DNA of 64,000 bases, from positions 66,545,093 through 66,609,092 of the forward strand of contig OX344763.1 of the NCBI GenBank assembly GCA_947034895.1, given 5' to 3'. Shown here piece after piece: positions 49,571-60,400 of the stretch. The notes beneath the pieces are model-generated. The model saw only the letters and a program-made list of their open reading frames with translations. It made no database searches and was not told where the DNA came from. The position numbers and the translations under genes were made by a program. Each line of letters begins with the position of its first letter. Position 1 is the first letter of the stretch. The DNA is from Rhytidiadelphus loreus (lineage: Eukaryota; Streptophyta; Bryopsida; Hypnales; Hylocomiaceae).

Positions 49571-50790
49571 AATCCATGAAAACCTACAGATTTTGCCCCT
49601 TCTTAAAAATACTATGTAAGAATAATTATTAAAAAAATTGAATGCACCATGGCTTGTAGTTTGAAGCCAAAAACTTATAAACCCATGGATTTAGGACATG
49701 AAATAATCATCGAAACATATAGGTATAGTCTGCAAATAATATTTCATTTTTAAATCCATAAAAAGACCTCTAGATTTTGCCCCTTCTTGAAAACACTATA
49801 CAAGAATATTAAAAAAATTGAATGCACCGCGGCCTCTAGTTTCAAGCCTAAAACTTATAAACCCATGGATTTAGGACGTGAAATAATCATTGAAAAATAT
49901 GGGTATAAGTTGCAAATACTCTTCAATTCCTAATTATAATTCTATGAAATATTCTTGATCTTGCCCATTCTTTAAAATCATGAGGACAATTTTTTATTTA
50001 AAAGTAATGCACCATACCTTGCATTTTGAAGCCCAAACGTCGTGAACCCATGGATTTAGGACATAAAAGCATGGGAGAAAATATGTACAAGTTGCAAATA
50101 CTATTTAATTTTTGAATCCATGAAAAACTCTCGATTTTGCCCATTTTAATAATTACTATGCAAGATTTAAAAGAAAAATGGAATTCACCATACCCTGTAC
50201 TTTGAAGCCCAAATGTCGTAAACCCATGGATTTAGGACGTAAAAGCATGGGAAAAAATATGTACAAGTTGCAAATACTATTTAATTTTTCAATCCATGAA
50301 AAACTCTCGATTTTTCCCATTTCAAAAACTACTAATCAAAGCATTATGGAAAAAAAATTGTACAAGTTCAAAATACTCTTGAATTTTTAATCCATGAAAA
50401 TTTGTAGATCTTGCCCTTTGTTAATAAACCTATGCTCGAATTTTTTTTTGTAGTACATTAGAGCCCAAACTTAGAGAACCATGGATTTTGGATGTAAAAG
50501 CATCATGGAAAAGAATACGTACAAGTTGCAACTACTCTTCAATTTGTAAATCCATAGATCTTGTCCTTATTTAAAAATCTATGCGTAAATTTGGGTTTTA
50601 CATAAATGCACTATGCCTTGCACTTTATAGCCCCAATCTTATGAACTCATGGATTTATGACATAAAAGCATCATGGAAAAAAATATATACAAGTTCAAAA
50701 TACTCTTGAATTCATAAATCTATGAAAATCTTCAGACCTTGCCTCTTTTTAAAAAACCTTTGCATGATTTAAAAAAAATTGAATGCTTCA
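49571..50790. repeat. Satellite-like tandem array, about 180-bp unit
   Basis: A unit containing AATCCATGAAAA, GATTTTGCCC, GCACCATGCCTTG-like, AAACCCATGGATTTAGGAC and TACAAGTTGCAAATACT repeats about eight times. Anchors (AATCCAT or its variant) fall at 49,571, 49,753, 49,938, 50,115, 50,291, 50,389, 50,549 and 50,717. Spacing is thus 182, 185, 177, 176, 98, 160 and 168 bp. One unit is truncated and the right-hand units are more diverged. The array is AT-rich and non-coding. Confidence 0.88.
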
Positions 50791-52381
50791 TTAATTTAAT
50801 ATATCCTATGTTAATAAAACTGTTTAATCTACTAATAACAGCTGAAAAAACCATAACAATTCTAGTGTAATTCAATTATATATTCTGTATTAATAAATGC
50901 ATCTATTCATCATCCCATAACAAGTGGTATTCACAACTCAATCATGCTGATATAAAAGGACATGTGTAGGCATCATGCATCAGTGCAAGAACCTTTTAGG
51001 TGGGTTACCACAAATCATTTCAAGTAGTAGATTACTTATGAGGTTGTCGTGCTTTTGTTGAAAATTCATTGGCATTATGAGATGAAAAATCACTTCTAGT
51101 TTCTTTAATGATTTAAGAACGAGTTCATCAAATTAGTTCCCCATTTTTGTATTTGAGTACAAGATCATAATTTTTTTTCCTTTGAAAAGAAATTTAAGGA
51201 CACTCACAGTAGATTAATTTTTTTCTACAATCTTCCTTCCCATCAGTCTTAATTCAATAGAAGTTGCTACGTTTACTTTTAAAAATGGAATTCAACACAA
51301 CTTACATTAATTGTGTAGATACATGTTATGTAAATAAGAAATCACAAAAGGGATCAATTGATCTCAAATCCGTGCAATCTAATCTAACACTTTTGGTTTT
51401 GGTATAAATTTAGGTCATGCCATACCCCAACAAATATAAGGGCGTCAATTTAAAATCCCATTTCAAAACCATAAACTAAGAAATGGCCAGACCTGTATTT
51501 TAGTTTGCAAAGTCTAGAAATTCATGCAATGGAAGTGCAAATCCTAAACAAAAAATTGGTAGAAGTTGAATGCACGTTCTCCAATGATAATCCATGGACA
51601 CCACACCAAAAAAAAAATTAATTTAATTTTTTTCACGTGGCCCCAAAAATGTCATGAACCCCTTGTAAAGTGGTTTGAGAATATAATTGTGCAATCCTAC
51701 AATAATTTTGCAACTCAAATAATACTTCTAAAATCAGTAACTTTCCCAATATAGGTCCAAACTTCACGAAAGCAAATCTATGCACACCTCCTCATTGAGG
51801 ACTTCTTGATGTTACAAAGTACTAGACTAGGGGATGTACAATCTAGGAAATCTTAATGTAACAAACAAACAAATCAAACAAAATAAACAAATAACAAAAC
51901 AGAAAAAACAAATAGCCTTTCTCAGAGGAAAGGATGTTGAAAAAACTAAAGTCTGAGGCAATATAATTATAGTATACTGTGTTTGTAGTACTGAACAATT
52001 TTTGCATGCAGAACGATCACGGTATGAACTATAAAGAAGAGTTTCAATTCTAATATTTGAAAAGGGTATAATTATGAGGTTATCGAAGATAGGTCAGTGT
52101 ACAATAGTTGCCTCAATTGTAAACTCTAAGGGGACCAAAGGAAATCTTGACTTGTAAGTAAAGTTTACGGCATCAATACAAAGAATTTGTCTATTTTTTG
52201 TGCTTACTAACTTTTTGGTTACAATGGTTTTTGTGTCTCCAAACAATATTATGAAAACGTATCAATGAAGAGGTGTATAAATGAACGGATGTAGGTATCA
52301 CCAATTCTTCATAGTTCTAGGATGAAATATAGTGTTGGCAACAATAATTACAAAGCAAGCCAATTAATGTTACCAATTCTG
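50790..52381. other. AT-rich stretch, no gene seen
   Basis: No reading frame with a recognisable motif and no further satellite units. Around 51,850-51,920 there is a run rich in AAACAAA and AAACAAAT on the plus strand. Confidence 0.5.
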
Positions 52382-52546
52382 AATGTCAACATACATAATA
52401 TTTGCCAACTATTGGGTATATATTTTTTACAAGTTTACATTTACTATTATGTAACTATTTCTAAATGTCGACATAGACAATATTTGCCAACTATTGGATA
52501 TAAATATTTTACAAGTTTCCATTTACTATTACCTAACTTTTTCATC
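52382..52546. repeat. Tandem duplication, 82-bp unit
   Basis: Two adjacent copies start AATGTCAACATA and AATGTCGACATA and share ATATTTGCCAACTATTGG and TTTACAAGTTT, then CATTTACTATTA. They differ at roughly one base in eight. Non-coding. Confidence 0.8.
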
Positions 52547-52609
52547 AAAATGAAAAAAGAAACATATAATCCCCAAAACCTGTGACATCTCAAAAAATAT
52601 AAGCAGTAA

Positions 52610-52706
52610 TGCGGGGCCGGGTATAAGCAGTCGGGTATCAACAGAAGGGGGCAAGTATCAGCAGGGGGGGCAGGAACCGGGGTTGGGATGAGGGTTAGGG
52701 TTTGGC
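52610..52706 (+). repeat. G-rich tract with telomere-like words
   Basis: Four variants of GGGTATCAACAG (GGGTATAAGCAG, GGGTATCAACAG, AAGTATCAGCAG) run into GCAGGGGGGGCAGGAACC, then GGGGTTGGGATGAGGG and TTAGGGTTTGG. At least five G runs of three or more within 70 bp meet the usual pattern for a G-quadruplex. The end resembles the plant telomere word TTTAGGG but is too short to be telomeric. Confidence 0.6.
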
Positions 52707-54774
52707 TCTCATTTTTTCTGAGGTCTTATTTGTGCTTTGTCTTCTCATTTGTGTACTTTGTCTGTGTTTCGTCTGTACTTCGTCTTTATTAGGTGATTTG
52801 TGTGAGCGCCTCATCTCTTCAAAACGTGGAAAATAAGCGCGTTGGTGCTTCAAGTTTTGGTGGATGCGGATTTGGCACAACAACATTGAGTTTCCTCCAA
52901 GCGCGATTGAAGTTGCCACCTATGAGTTTCACGTTTCCATCTTCCAAGTTTTGTATGTTGTGCTCAAGCTTGTTTACAATTTCCTACGAAAGAGTGATCG
53001 CATTTTGTTTTGTAAGTTACTCTCGATGTTGTGCATTTTGGTGCGGAGTCTTCTCTATTGGATTGGAATGGAGGCTATCTCTTGGACTCTCGATGAGATT
53101 TGTGACTCTCGATAAGATTTGTTTGGCTCCTCAACACACTTATTCGATGGCTAGTTTTACTTGAATTTATATCACATATCCCTCTATTGTTACAGTACCT
53201 TCTGCCTCCACTGGATAAGTAGGGTACTCTAAATCCAAAGTATCCACCTCTTGACTACAATCACAATTTCGACAATTCATACCAAAGCTCGATAAACTAG
53301 ATTTCCTGTGGCACATGATGAGACTTTTAGATTCCCCTTGCAATTGCAGTGTTTAGCGTGTGGTAGTACACGGCATCTATAGATTGATGGTTAATTGTTG
53401 TACTTGTGGTGGGTTTTTTTTTTTTGTTCAATCAATATAAATGTTTTTGGGTTCGTAGTGTTATTTTTCCGTGTGCAATGGCCAAAGTCTTTCAATTGCA
53501 TATGATGTCACATGTAGCATCCTAAAGTTGTTTGCACATTTGTCCATGTAGGTGCAGCTAATCTCAATCAGTATTGCAGATTTGAAACAATTTGGTGGGG
53601 CTCAGACGTCAACCAAATTTTGTTGTAGGAGTTTTGCATTTGGTGGGTCTTCTTCATCGACTTGTTTTTTAGTGTTATGACTTCTGTTTCACTTGTTCTA
53701 CATTTGCTGGGGCTTGAATCTGTTTTTTTTAATCTTGGATGAACTTTGGTTTGCAGGGTTTTTTCTAAGGTTTTCCTTGGATCTGATTAGGGTTTATCTA
53801 GGGTTTGTCTAGGGTTTGTTTGAGACTTCTTAGGATTTTAGGAAATTTTGCTTAGGATCTGCTTTACGATCACGCCATCGACACTTCAATGCAAATTTAG
53901 CTTGAACACAACTGAATGTCAAAAGTACAATTGTCATAATCAGTTGGGGTTTGAGTTGAATGTGCAGTAACTAGAAACTCCCAATTAGCTCGACTTGAGC
54001 CAATTCCTGGTTCGAGAATCATAGCGGTAGCATCTTAGAAGTAAAGCACAATAAGTGCACTTGAACTCAACAAAAAGTCTCCGCAATGAATGAGAGCAAC
54101 CCCTAAGATCAACTCGAATTGAGTTGATCCAAAAGATAATCTTTCTTCAATCCAGATAAAAACAAACACAATCAATAATAAATAAGTAAGCAATCAGCTC
54201 AAATCGAGCTAAAACAAACCAATGAGTTGTAATACAACTTTGTACATAACAAAAAACTATACTTTGAGGGATCAATATAGGAAATAAACGTGCAGAAAGC
54301 ACAACAAAAGCGCTCTGATATCGAGTTTTACATCCCAAGAGCTTGAACCGAGCTAAATCTGTAAACTTCTAGCACAAAAAACGTTTGCAGTGGATGAAGA
54401 AAATGTAATCATCCCTTATATAACAAGTTAGAGTCTCTTTGTTGGACATAATAGTAAGTTGGTCAACTCGATTTGAGCTCCAACAGCACTGATGTCTTAT
54501 AGGTACTTGTAAGTACAAATGCAATTCACATACTACCTGTAGGAGCCTAATGCATAAACAAATATATAAACAGATGAAAATTTAAATTGAAAGAAACAAT
54601 CCAGAAGAACTACCCATATAACAAGTGACGCAATGTGTAATATTGCAAATGTATTAGAGAAATAAGCTTGAATTGAACTAAACGTATAAACTCCCATAAC
54701 TGAAAAATAGTCGCGTGCAGATGGATAGCCAAATCGAGAAGTTGTAACAACACTTCACCAAAACAAAAGTCCTT
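52707..54774. other. Stretch upstream of pseudogene D
   Basis: No supported gene. Frames of 74-123 codons overlap on both strands at 52.7-53.16 kb, but none has a recognisable motif. At 53,750-53,850 a run of TAGGGTTT words occurs, common in plant 5' leaders. From 53.95 kb on, the quasi-palindromic words of cluster 2 appear. This could be the 5' region of pseudogene D. Confidence 0.45.
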
Positions 54775-56550
54775 AAGGTCAATGCCGACGACGGCGATGA
54801 CTTTTTGGATGACGGGGAGTACTAGGAGTTCACTAACCCAAAGAAAGTTGAATGTTGGAGCCTATTGATGATTTTGTGCTTAGAGCACATCGCCTTATGT
54901 GTGAAGTACATGGGCATGAGCTGTTTCCTCCCGCTATCATACGATGAATGCGTAAAGGACATGGTGGAAGACATTTCGCCAACAATAAAAATCCACTGTC
55001 AAACAGCCCACCTTGGTGTCCCAACAAAAGACCAATATAACTTCACTATCCACTTCAACTCCGAGAAAATACCATTCTGAGTAACAAATTAAATCTCATC
55101 AAGAGTCTTGAAACTACCTTGTTTCAAGATCACATCAAGGAACTTGAAGAGAAGGTGGATGAGAGGGTCTTCTTGAAGGAAAATGGAAATCCAATAACAT
55201 GCCGCAAATTGTGCGAGAAGATCAGGCAAATGTTCTAGGATTTTGCTTGTCTAAAGACGAAGATAAATATTGAGAGGGACAATAGGACTGCCCGCATCGT
55301 CTCCTTGAATGTAGAGAGTCACGAAGGAAGTCAGATCTCAACTGACAAGCAATCTCCTACGGATACCTAGAGGTGGAGCCAACGCAACAGGAATCCTACT
55401 GATACAATGAGAAATCCGAGGCAGACTAGTAACCTCACTTTGTCCTCCCAGCAGGAATCCATAGAAAAATTAGGAGATCAGTGCGGCGTTGAAGACATCG
55501 CCTGTGACTTCAATGACATTCCTGAATCCTTGAGGGTCAACAAGAAGCTGAACTATGAAGAGTCCAACAAGGTGTACAAGAGGTTCTAGACTGCTTGTAT
55601 CGATGTGTTCCTGTACAAAATGGAGAAGAAACAACTTCCCATCGAAAAGCTTATTCAAACACCGGCCAGAGTTAATATCAGAAGCAAGGAGGACCGCATC
55701 GTCAAAGACATGATGCATTGGCTTGTGAATATGCCAGACCACAACAATCGCCAGACCCTTTGCGTGATGCCCATGAACAAGCCCATGACAGCCGGTTATA
55801 AGTCCTAGGAGGAAATCAAGGATGATGACTTCTACATCATAAATGGGCAACATAGTGTGTGGGCAAGCAAATTAATGCAAGACTTGAAGTACAATATGGC
55901 TCCAAAGATCATCGACAACTACAGAGCTTGGAGTTGCTACATTGTGTGGACCGAGGACGCTAAAATTTTGCGTTCCATTTCAGCATACTACAACTGTGTG
56001 AACCACTTCCAAGCAATCCAACCATCGTGGGCGACAAACATTCTCGGGGCACGAAATGTTTGGAAGGAGATGGGTAAACCGCGCAATCCCAAGGATGACA
56101 CTAACTCTGGATCTATTACAAGTTCAAGGGGGTCCAAAGAAGCGCACATCAACAAGATGAAATACGCGGTAAACGATCAGCTCGGGTTGAGCTCAATTTG
56201 CACATATTCAGGATTTCTGTCAATTATCCGCAATAGATCAGCTCAATTCAAGCTTTTGGCCTAACTTTTGAAAATTTGTGGGCATTTCTTGCAGGAATTT
56301 TTTAAGGCCATGCAAATGCGATTTTCCATTATCGACGTTGCAAAGGGTCAACCAAAGCCAAAAGCAAAGACGCGAAGAATAGTCTGGTGATAATGAACGA
56401 GGTAAAAATTATCACAGTGCTAGACCAAGTGTTCAACCTTTGGAGTGAGGTCATCTCTAGTGTGGCACATGGTAAGCTCGTGGATCCAGACATGCTCAAG
56501 AAGTTCAACACCAAGACGTCATGGGGGAATGCTGGTATACAAGCGTAGAG
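54775..56550 (+). pseudogene. ParB/Srx-like gene of a second type (NGQHS motif), pseudogene D
   Basis: From about 55,090 to 56,168 one frame reads as protein apart from four stops, all TAG (55,236, 55,368, 55,587, 55,806). A fifth TAG at 54,823 lies in the preceding frame. Features in order: a coiled coil (LIKSLETTLFQDHIKELEEK), LPIEKLIQTPARVNIRSKED, then DDFYIINGQHSVWASKLMQD with NGQHS at 55,842-55,856. Then come LRSISAYYNCVNHFQAIQPS and WATNILGARNVWKEMG. The I..L...P.R followed about 75 residues later by [DN]G.H matches the ParB/sulfiredoxin fold, as in copies A and B. The Ser after His replaces the usual Arg. An intron runs from GTAAAC (56,170) to TTGCAG near 56,295, followed by EFFKAMQMRFSIID and, after a frame change, LDQVFNLWSEVISSVAHGKL. 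No methyltransferase part is seen. Function unknown. Confidence 0.65.
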
Positions 56551-56639
56551 CGGAAGCGTGGATTTATGAGTGAGGAGCGGCAATATTTGAAGAAAAACTA
56601 ACAAAAAGTGAAGGGCTAGCTTGTTAAAAATATGACACG

Positions 56640-56985
56640 AGTTTAAAAAATAGATGGAAGAGAATGGCAAAAATGAATGAAAGACAATGGCAGAAATGGA
56701 TAAAAGTGGATGGCAGAAATGGATGATATTGGATGGCAAGAATGGATGGAAGTGGACTCAGAAGTGGATGGATGAGGATTCAAAATGGATGGAAGTAGCA
56801 AAAAATTATGGATGAAAGTGGATGAAAAAAATGGATGAAAGTAGATGAAAAAAGGATAAAAGTAGATGAAAAAAATGGGTGGTAGTGGACTAAAAATATG
56901 GATGAAAGTAGATGAACAAAATGGATGACAGTGGATGAAAACAATGGATGACAGTGGATGAAAACAATGGATGAAATTTGCCAAA
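56640..56985. repeat. Minisatellite, GGATGAAAGTGGATGAAAA type
   Basis: About 345 bp consist of variants of an 11-bp half unit, ATGGATGAAAG / TGGATGAAAAA, often paired into a 22-bp unit. Near-identical GATGACAGTGGATGAAAACA copies lie at the right end. Frames on the minus strand that look like His/Phe/Ser-rich repeat proteins are by-products of this repeat. Confidence 0.85.
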
Positions 56986-57439
56986 ACAGGATTTGACAGT
57001 GTATGATTTTAAAAATGGGATGACAAAATAGATGGAATTGTGTGGACCATAATAAAACTACTGATGGGAAATTTGGATGGAAATAATTTTGGATTAAAGG
57101 GTTTAGGGCAATTCCGCATAACCACAAGCATGTTCAACAAATGTGATGTCCATTGTAACAGTTAGAGAAATTTTAAGTGTGAAAGATTGGATCTAAATAT
57201 GAACTCCAATTCTTGAAAATCATGGATACGTGGTTAAAAGTAGACACGCATCATAGGTGTCCACTTCCATAAATACATGAGTACATTTTGGCAATTCAAA
57301 CAATGACAAACAAGGGTCACTAAAATGGTGTAAGACCCAACTGCTAATGTATCCAAGAGATTTGATGACAAAAATATCTATAATCATATAGAAGTCAAAG
57401 AGAGTACAAAACACGAAAATTAGAGAGCATCCTCCCACA
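56986..57439. other. Spacer between minisatellite and copy B
   Basis: AT-rich, no motif recognised. It probably contains the 3' untranslated region of copy B, which is on the minus strand and ends near 57,440. Confidence 0.4.
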
Positions 57440-60400
57440 TGAAGCTACATGAATTGAACCATAGTACCCACCCCTTTCATTCGTCATCCAAAGTTCGTTG
57501 GCGTTGAATTACCCTCACTATCTAATGTCGAACTAGCATGACTATCTAATGCTTTTGAACCTAACTCTACAGCCTAATCGGATAGAAAGTGAAGAACGCG
57601 AGGATCTACGAAATGTGCTCTAGAAGATGGCTTGGGGTTGGGGGCAATATAATCCTGTTAGCAAGCCTCTACATACACGGGTAGTTCGAATGATTTTGGT
57701 GGGCTTGGAAAAAATCCACAGTTCGCAAAAGACGGTACATGTCTCAAGTCCTGGGTTTTTCTACAAAATGCAGTGAACATTATGTTAGATCATAGTCATT
57801 TCTCTAACAAAGCTTCATTAAATACAAGGTAATCAAGGGAAAACTTATTTATTGAATCGTGACGTTTTCACTATCTTCTGAACCGGGACATCATCGTTGT
57901 CCACATCTATTGGTGTAGTAGGAAGTGGCGATGCGGCGGTCGACACTACTATGTTCCACATTACTGAAGCGATGACGGCATCAAATATTGCCTTGTCCTC
58001 CTCAAATGCCACAATGTGACAACGTGTAGCTCAACAAGCTTGAATGCAGGCACCTACATACATGTAAAATATATGTGAGACAAAGAATTGGCAACAAAAA
58101 TGTCTTGGTACAAATCATGTAAACAAAGCATTACGAGAAGTCAATGTCACCTATAGCCACGGTGTAGTCCACCACAACATCCCCAAGTTGAGTTCAACAA
58201 GCATTTGCATGAATTGGCGGGCCTCTTCATGAGGTCCACGCCAAGGTATGTTTCCATTCATGGTAACATCCTCTTTATTATATAAATTTTGTAGGATGTC
58301 ATCACGGGCAACATTGACCCCAACTGCATCATGAGAGGGGACAAACTGGAAAGCGTACTCTAATTCTGTCTTTGGTCCACATTCTTTGACGACAAGAGAA
58401 ATTGAAAATAGCATAGTTTATAAACGTAGAAAAATTAGAATTAGTGCTTACAAAAAACAAAATTTGTAAAGATGTACAAGCATAGAATTGAAATCACTAG
58501 GGAATTACCGTCTTCGTTGGATCAGTAGGTGACATCAAATGGAGATGGTTCATGCCAAACCAAGTGAACAATATCTTGAAATCGTATTCTTTGCAACATT
58601 CAAAGAGGTGACTTCGGTGTAGCTGAGAAGGGGCTGGATACATGACCAAAAGTCCACCGTTGTCGTGGAGGTATTCTTCCGCAAAGTCAAAAATAGGCAT
58701 CAACCACTTGTTGTCCAAATGGAGCCGAAATAGTAGGAACATGAGACCCTCAGGCACATCTGCAAACATCAAATCTATTGCATTGTGGTTACCACTCACC
58801 CCGTTCAAGCAGTGTTCCTTGTCTTTGGAATGCTGTAGGATTCAATTCCATAGACATGGATTAGCACTTGGACTAGGGTATACAGATGCAAGACAAATGT
58901 TGTGCTCATCTTACAACAATGTATGGCACCGATGTACAGAGGAGGGAAAATTTATAGATTACAGATTCAAAGACCAATTGAAATACTATAAAGAAATAAT
59001 TGTAGCTTGAAAACAGAAAAGGCATTTACCGAGGACAAGAAGGCCTTCACGTTGTCAAAGGCCTTAGTATTACCGGGAAGAATACCAAGCGACAGATTCA
59101 ATATGTACTTGTCCGTATCCAAAACATGGTCGCTAGTATGTGCTGTCGGCGTCAGCCCATGTACTAGGAGCTCTTGCGTGAGTGAGAAACCAAATGACCC
59201 TTCCTTCATATTGGCCATGCTTGTTGTTGGTTCTTGCATAGGTCCTTGCATGGGATCTTGCAGCGGCGTTTTGACCTTCCTCTTGGAGCCCTTTTTATTG
59301 CCTTCTCCTTCTCTTTTTCAGCTTGGGCCTCCAACTTCTTTCTCTTGTTCTCTTTGGTCTTCTTCTTGGCTTCTTCTAGTCTCTCCACCTTCCTTTTGTC
59401 CAAGGCCTCCCGTTTCTTTAGTGCTTTGTCTCTAGCCTCCGGATCCAATCCTTTGAACTCATCAAACTCTAGCTCCATAGTTACTCACTCCTTGAGCGCC
59501 TAAAATAGTGCCTCTCACTAGAAGGATCCTATATTTTCTTTTGTATTCTTATGTTGAAGTTGACAGATTTTGTTAGACATCCCATGTAACAATTGTTGTT
59601 TTTATGTCAACAATGATGTCCACTATAACATGAAGATGTTATAGTCAACATCATTTTTGACATAAAAACAACAATTGTTATATTCTGCTTGCAAATGCAA
59701 ACTTGTCCAATTCTTCATCTGTGTAGGAGAGAACATGCAGTCGGCCGATGTCCGATCTAACCACGTCATCAAAAACAGAGGCAAATCTGCCTTTGAGATG
59801 GCCTTTTTTGCATACATTTTGAATTTAAAATACCTACACGCAAAGTCCAGTATCAGTTTCTAATGTCCATAGAGCTCTCAATGACATTACCCCGTAATGC
59901 CACACAACAACACAATGGTATTTGGCACGAAGTTGACAACGTACTAAAACGGATACAAGAAGGTTGTAGGCGGTGTTTAGAGGTTGGGACCACCAATGAA
60001 GTAGATATCTCTATTTGAAAATCCGGAAGAATACAGAGTAACAGAAGTAAATGGAGAGGCTTGAAATGTAGTCTAGTACTTGTATATTAGCCTCTCCACA
60101 ACGAGTAAAGAACCTTTGTAATCTTTGAATAAGTCTGATTTCTTAAATGCATCCGCTCCCTTGAACATATCCGTATACGCATGATCCTATAGTTTCATCC
60201 TCCACCCCTCCAAGTAGTCGCTCAATGTTTGAGGCTTAGTGGACACCTCCATATCCATTGTAATGTTGTCTACTCACAAAATAGATTTGAGAAGCTCATT
60301 GGCTCCGTCCTCAATCTGTACAGTATTGGTATCAGTGTTCAAGAATGAGGTGATTTAAAAGATAACAGTACATTGGAATCTTCTAGTATTGATAGAATGA

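Larger units (their letters stand above)
47820..56254. repeat. Dispersed quasi-palindromic word, AGCTCGAATTGAGCT type
   Basis: At least thirteen versions of a nearly self-complementary word occur in three clusters. Cluster 1: CAGCTTGAATCGAGCTG (47,820-47,836), AACTCAACTTGAGCTG (47,889), TAAGCTCGATTCGAGCTTA (about 48,081), AGCTCAAATTGAGCT (48,148), CAGCTCGAATTGAGCT (48,289). Cluster 2: AGCTCGACTTGAGC (53,987), AACTCGAATTGAGTT (54,111, extended by GATC on both sides), CAGCTCAAATCGAGCT (54,195), AGCTTGAACCGAGCT (54,340), CAACTCGATTTGAGCTC (54,464), AAGCTTGAATTGAACT (54,664). Cluster 3: CAGCTCGGGTTGAGCTC (56,179) and CAGCTCAATTCAAGCT (56,239), both in an intron of pseudogene D. Flanks between copies are unrelated, and spacing is irregular. 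Confidence 0.7.

Noticed and set aside
52793..53164. 123-codon plus-strand frame as a gene
   Set aside because: Equally open frames exist in other phases and on the opposite strand; no domain, no homologous copy in the window.
56329..57127. Minus-strand Phe/His/Ser/Pro-rich repeat proteins
   Set aside because: They are translations of the GGATGAAAG minisatellite, not genes.
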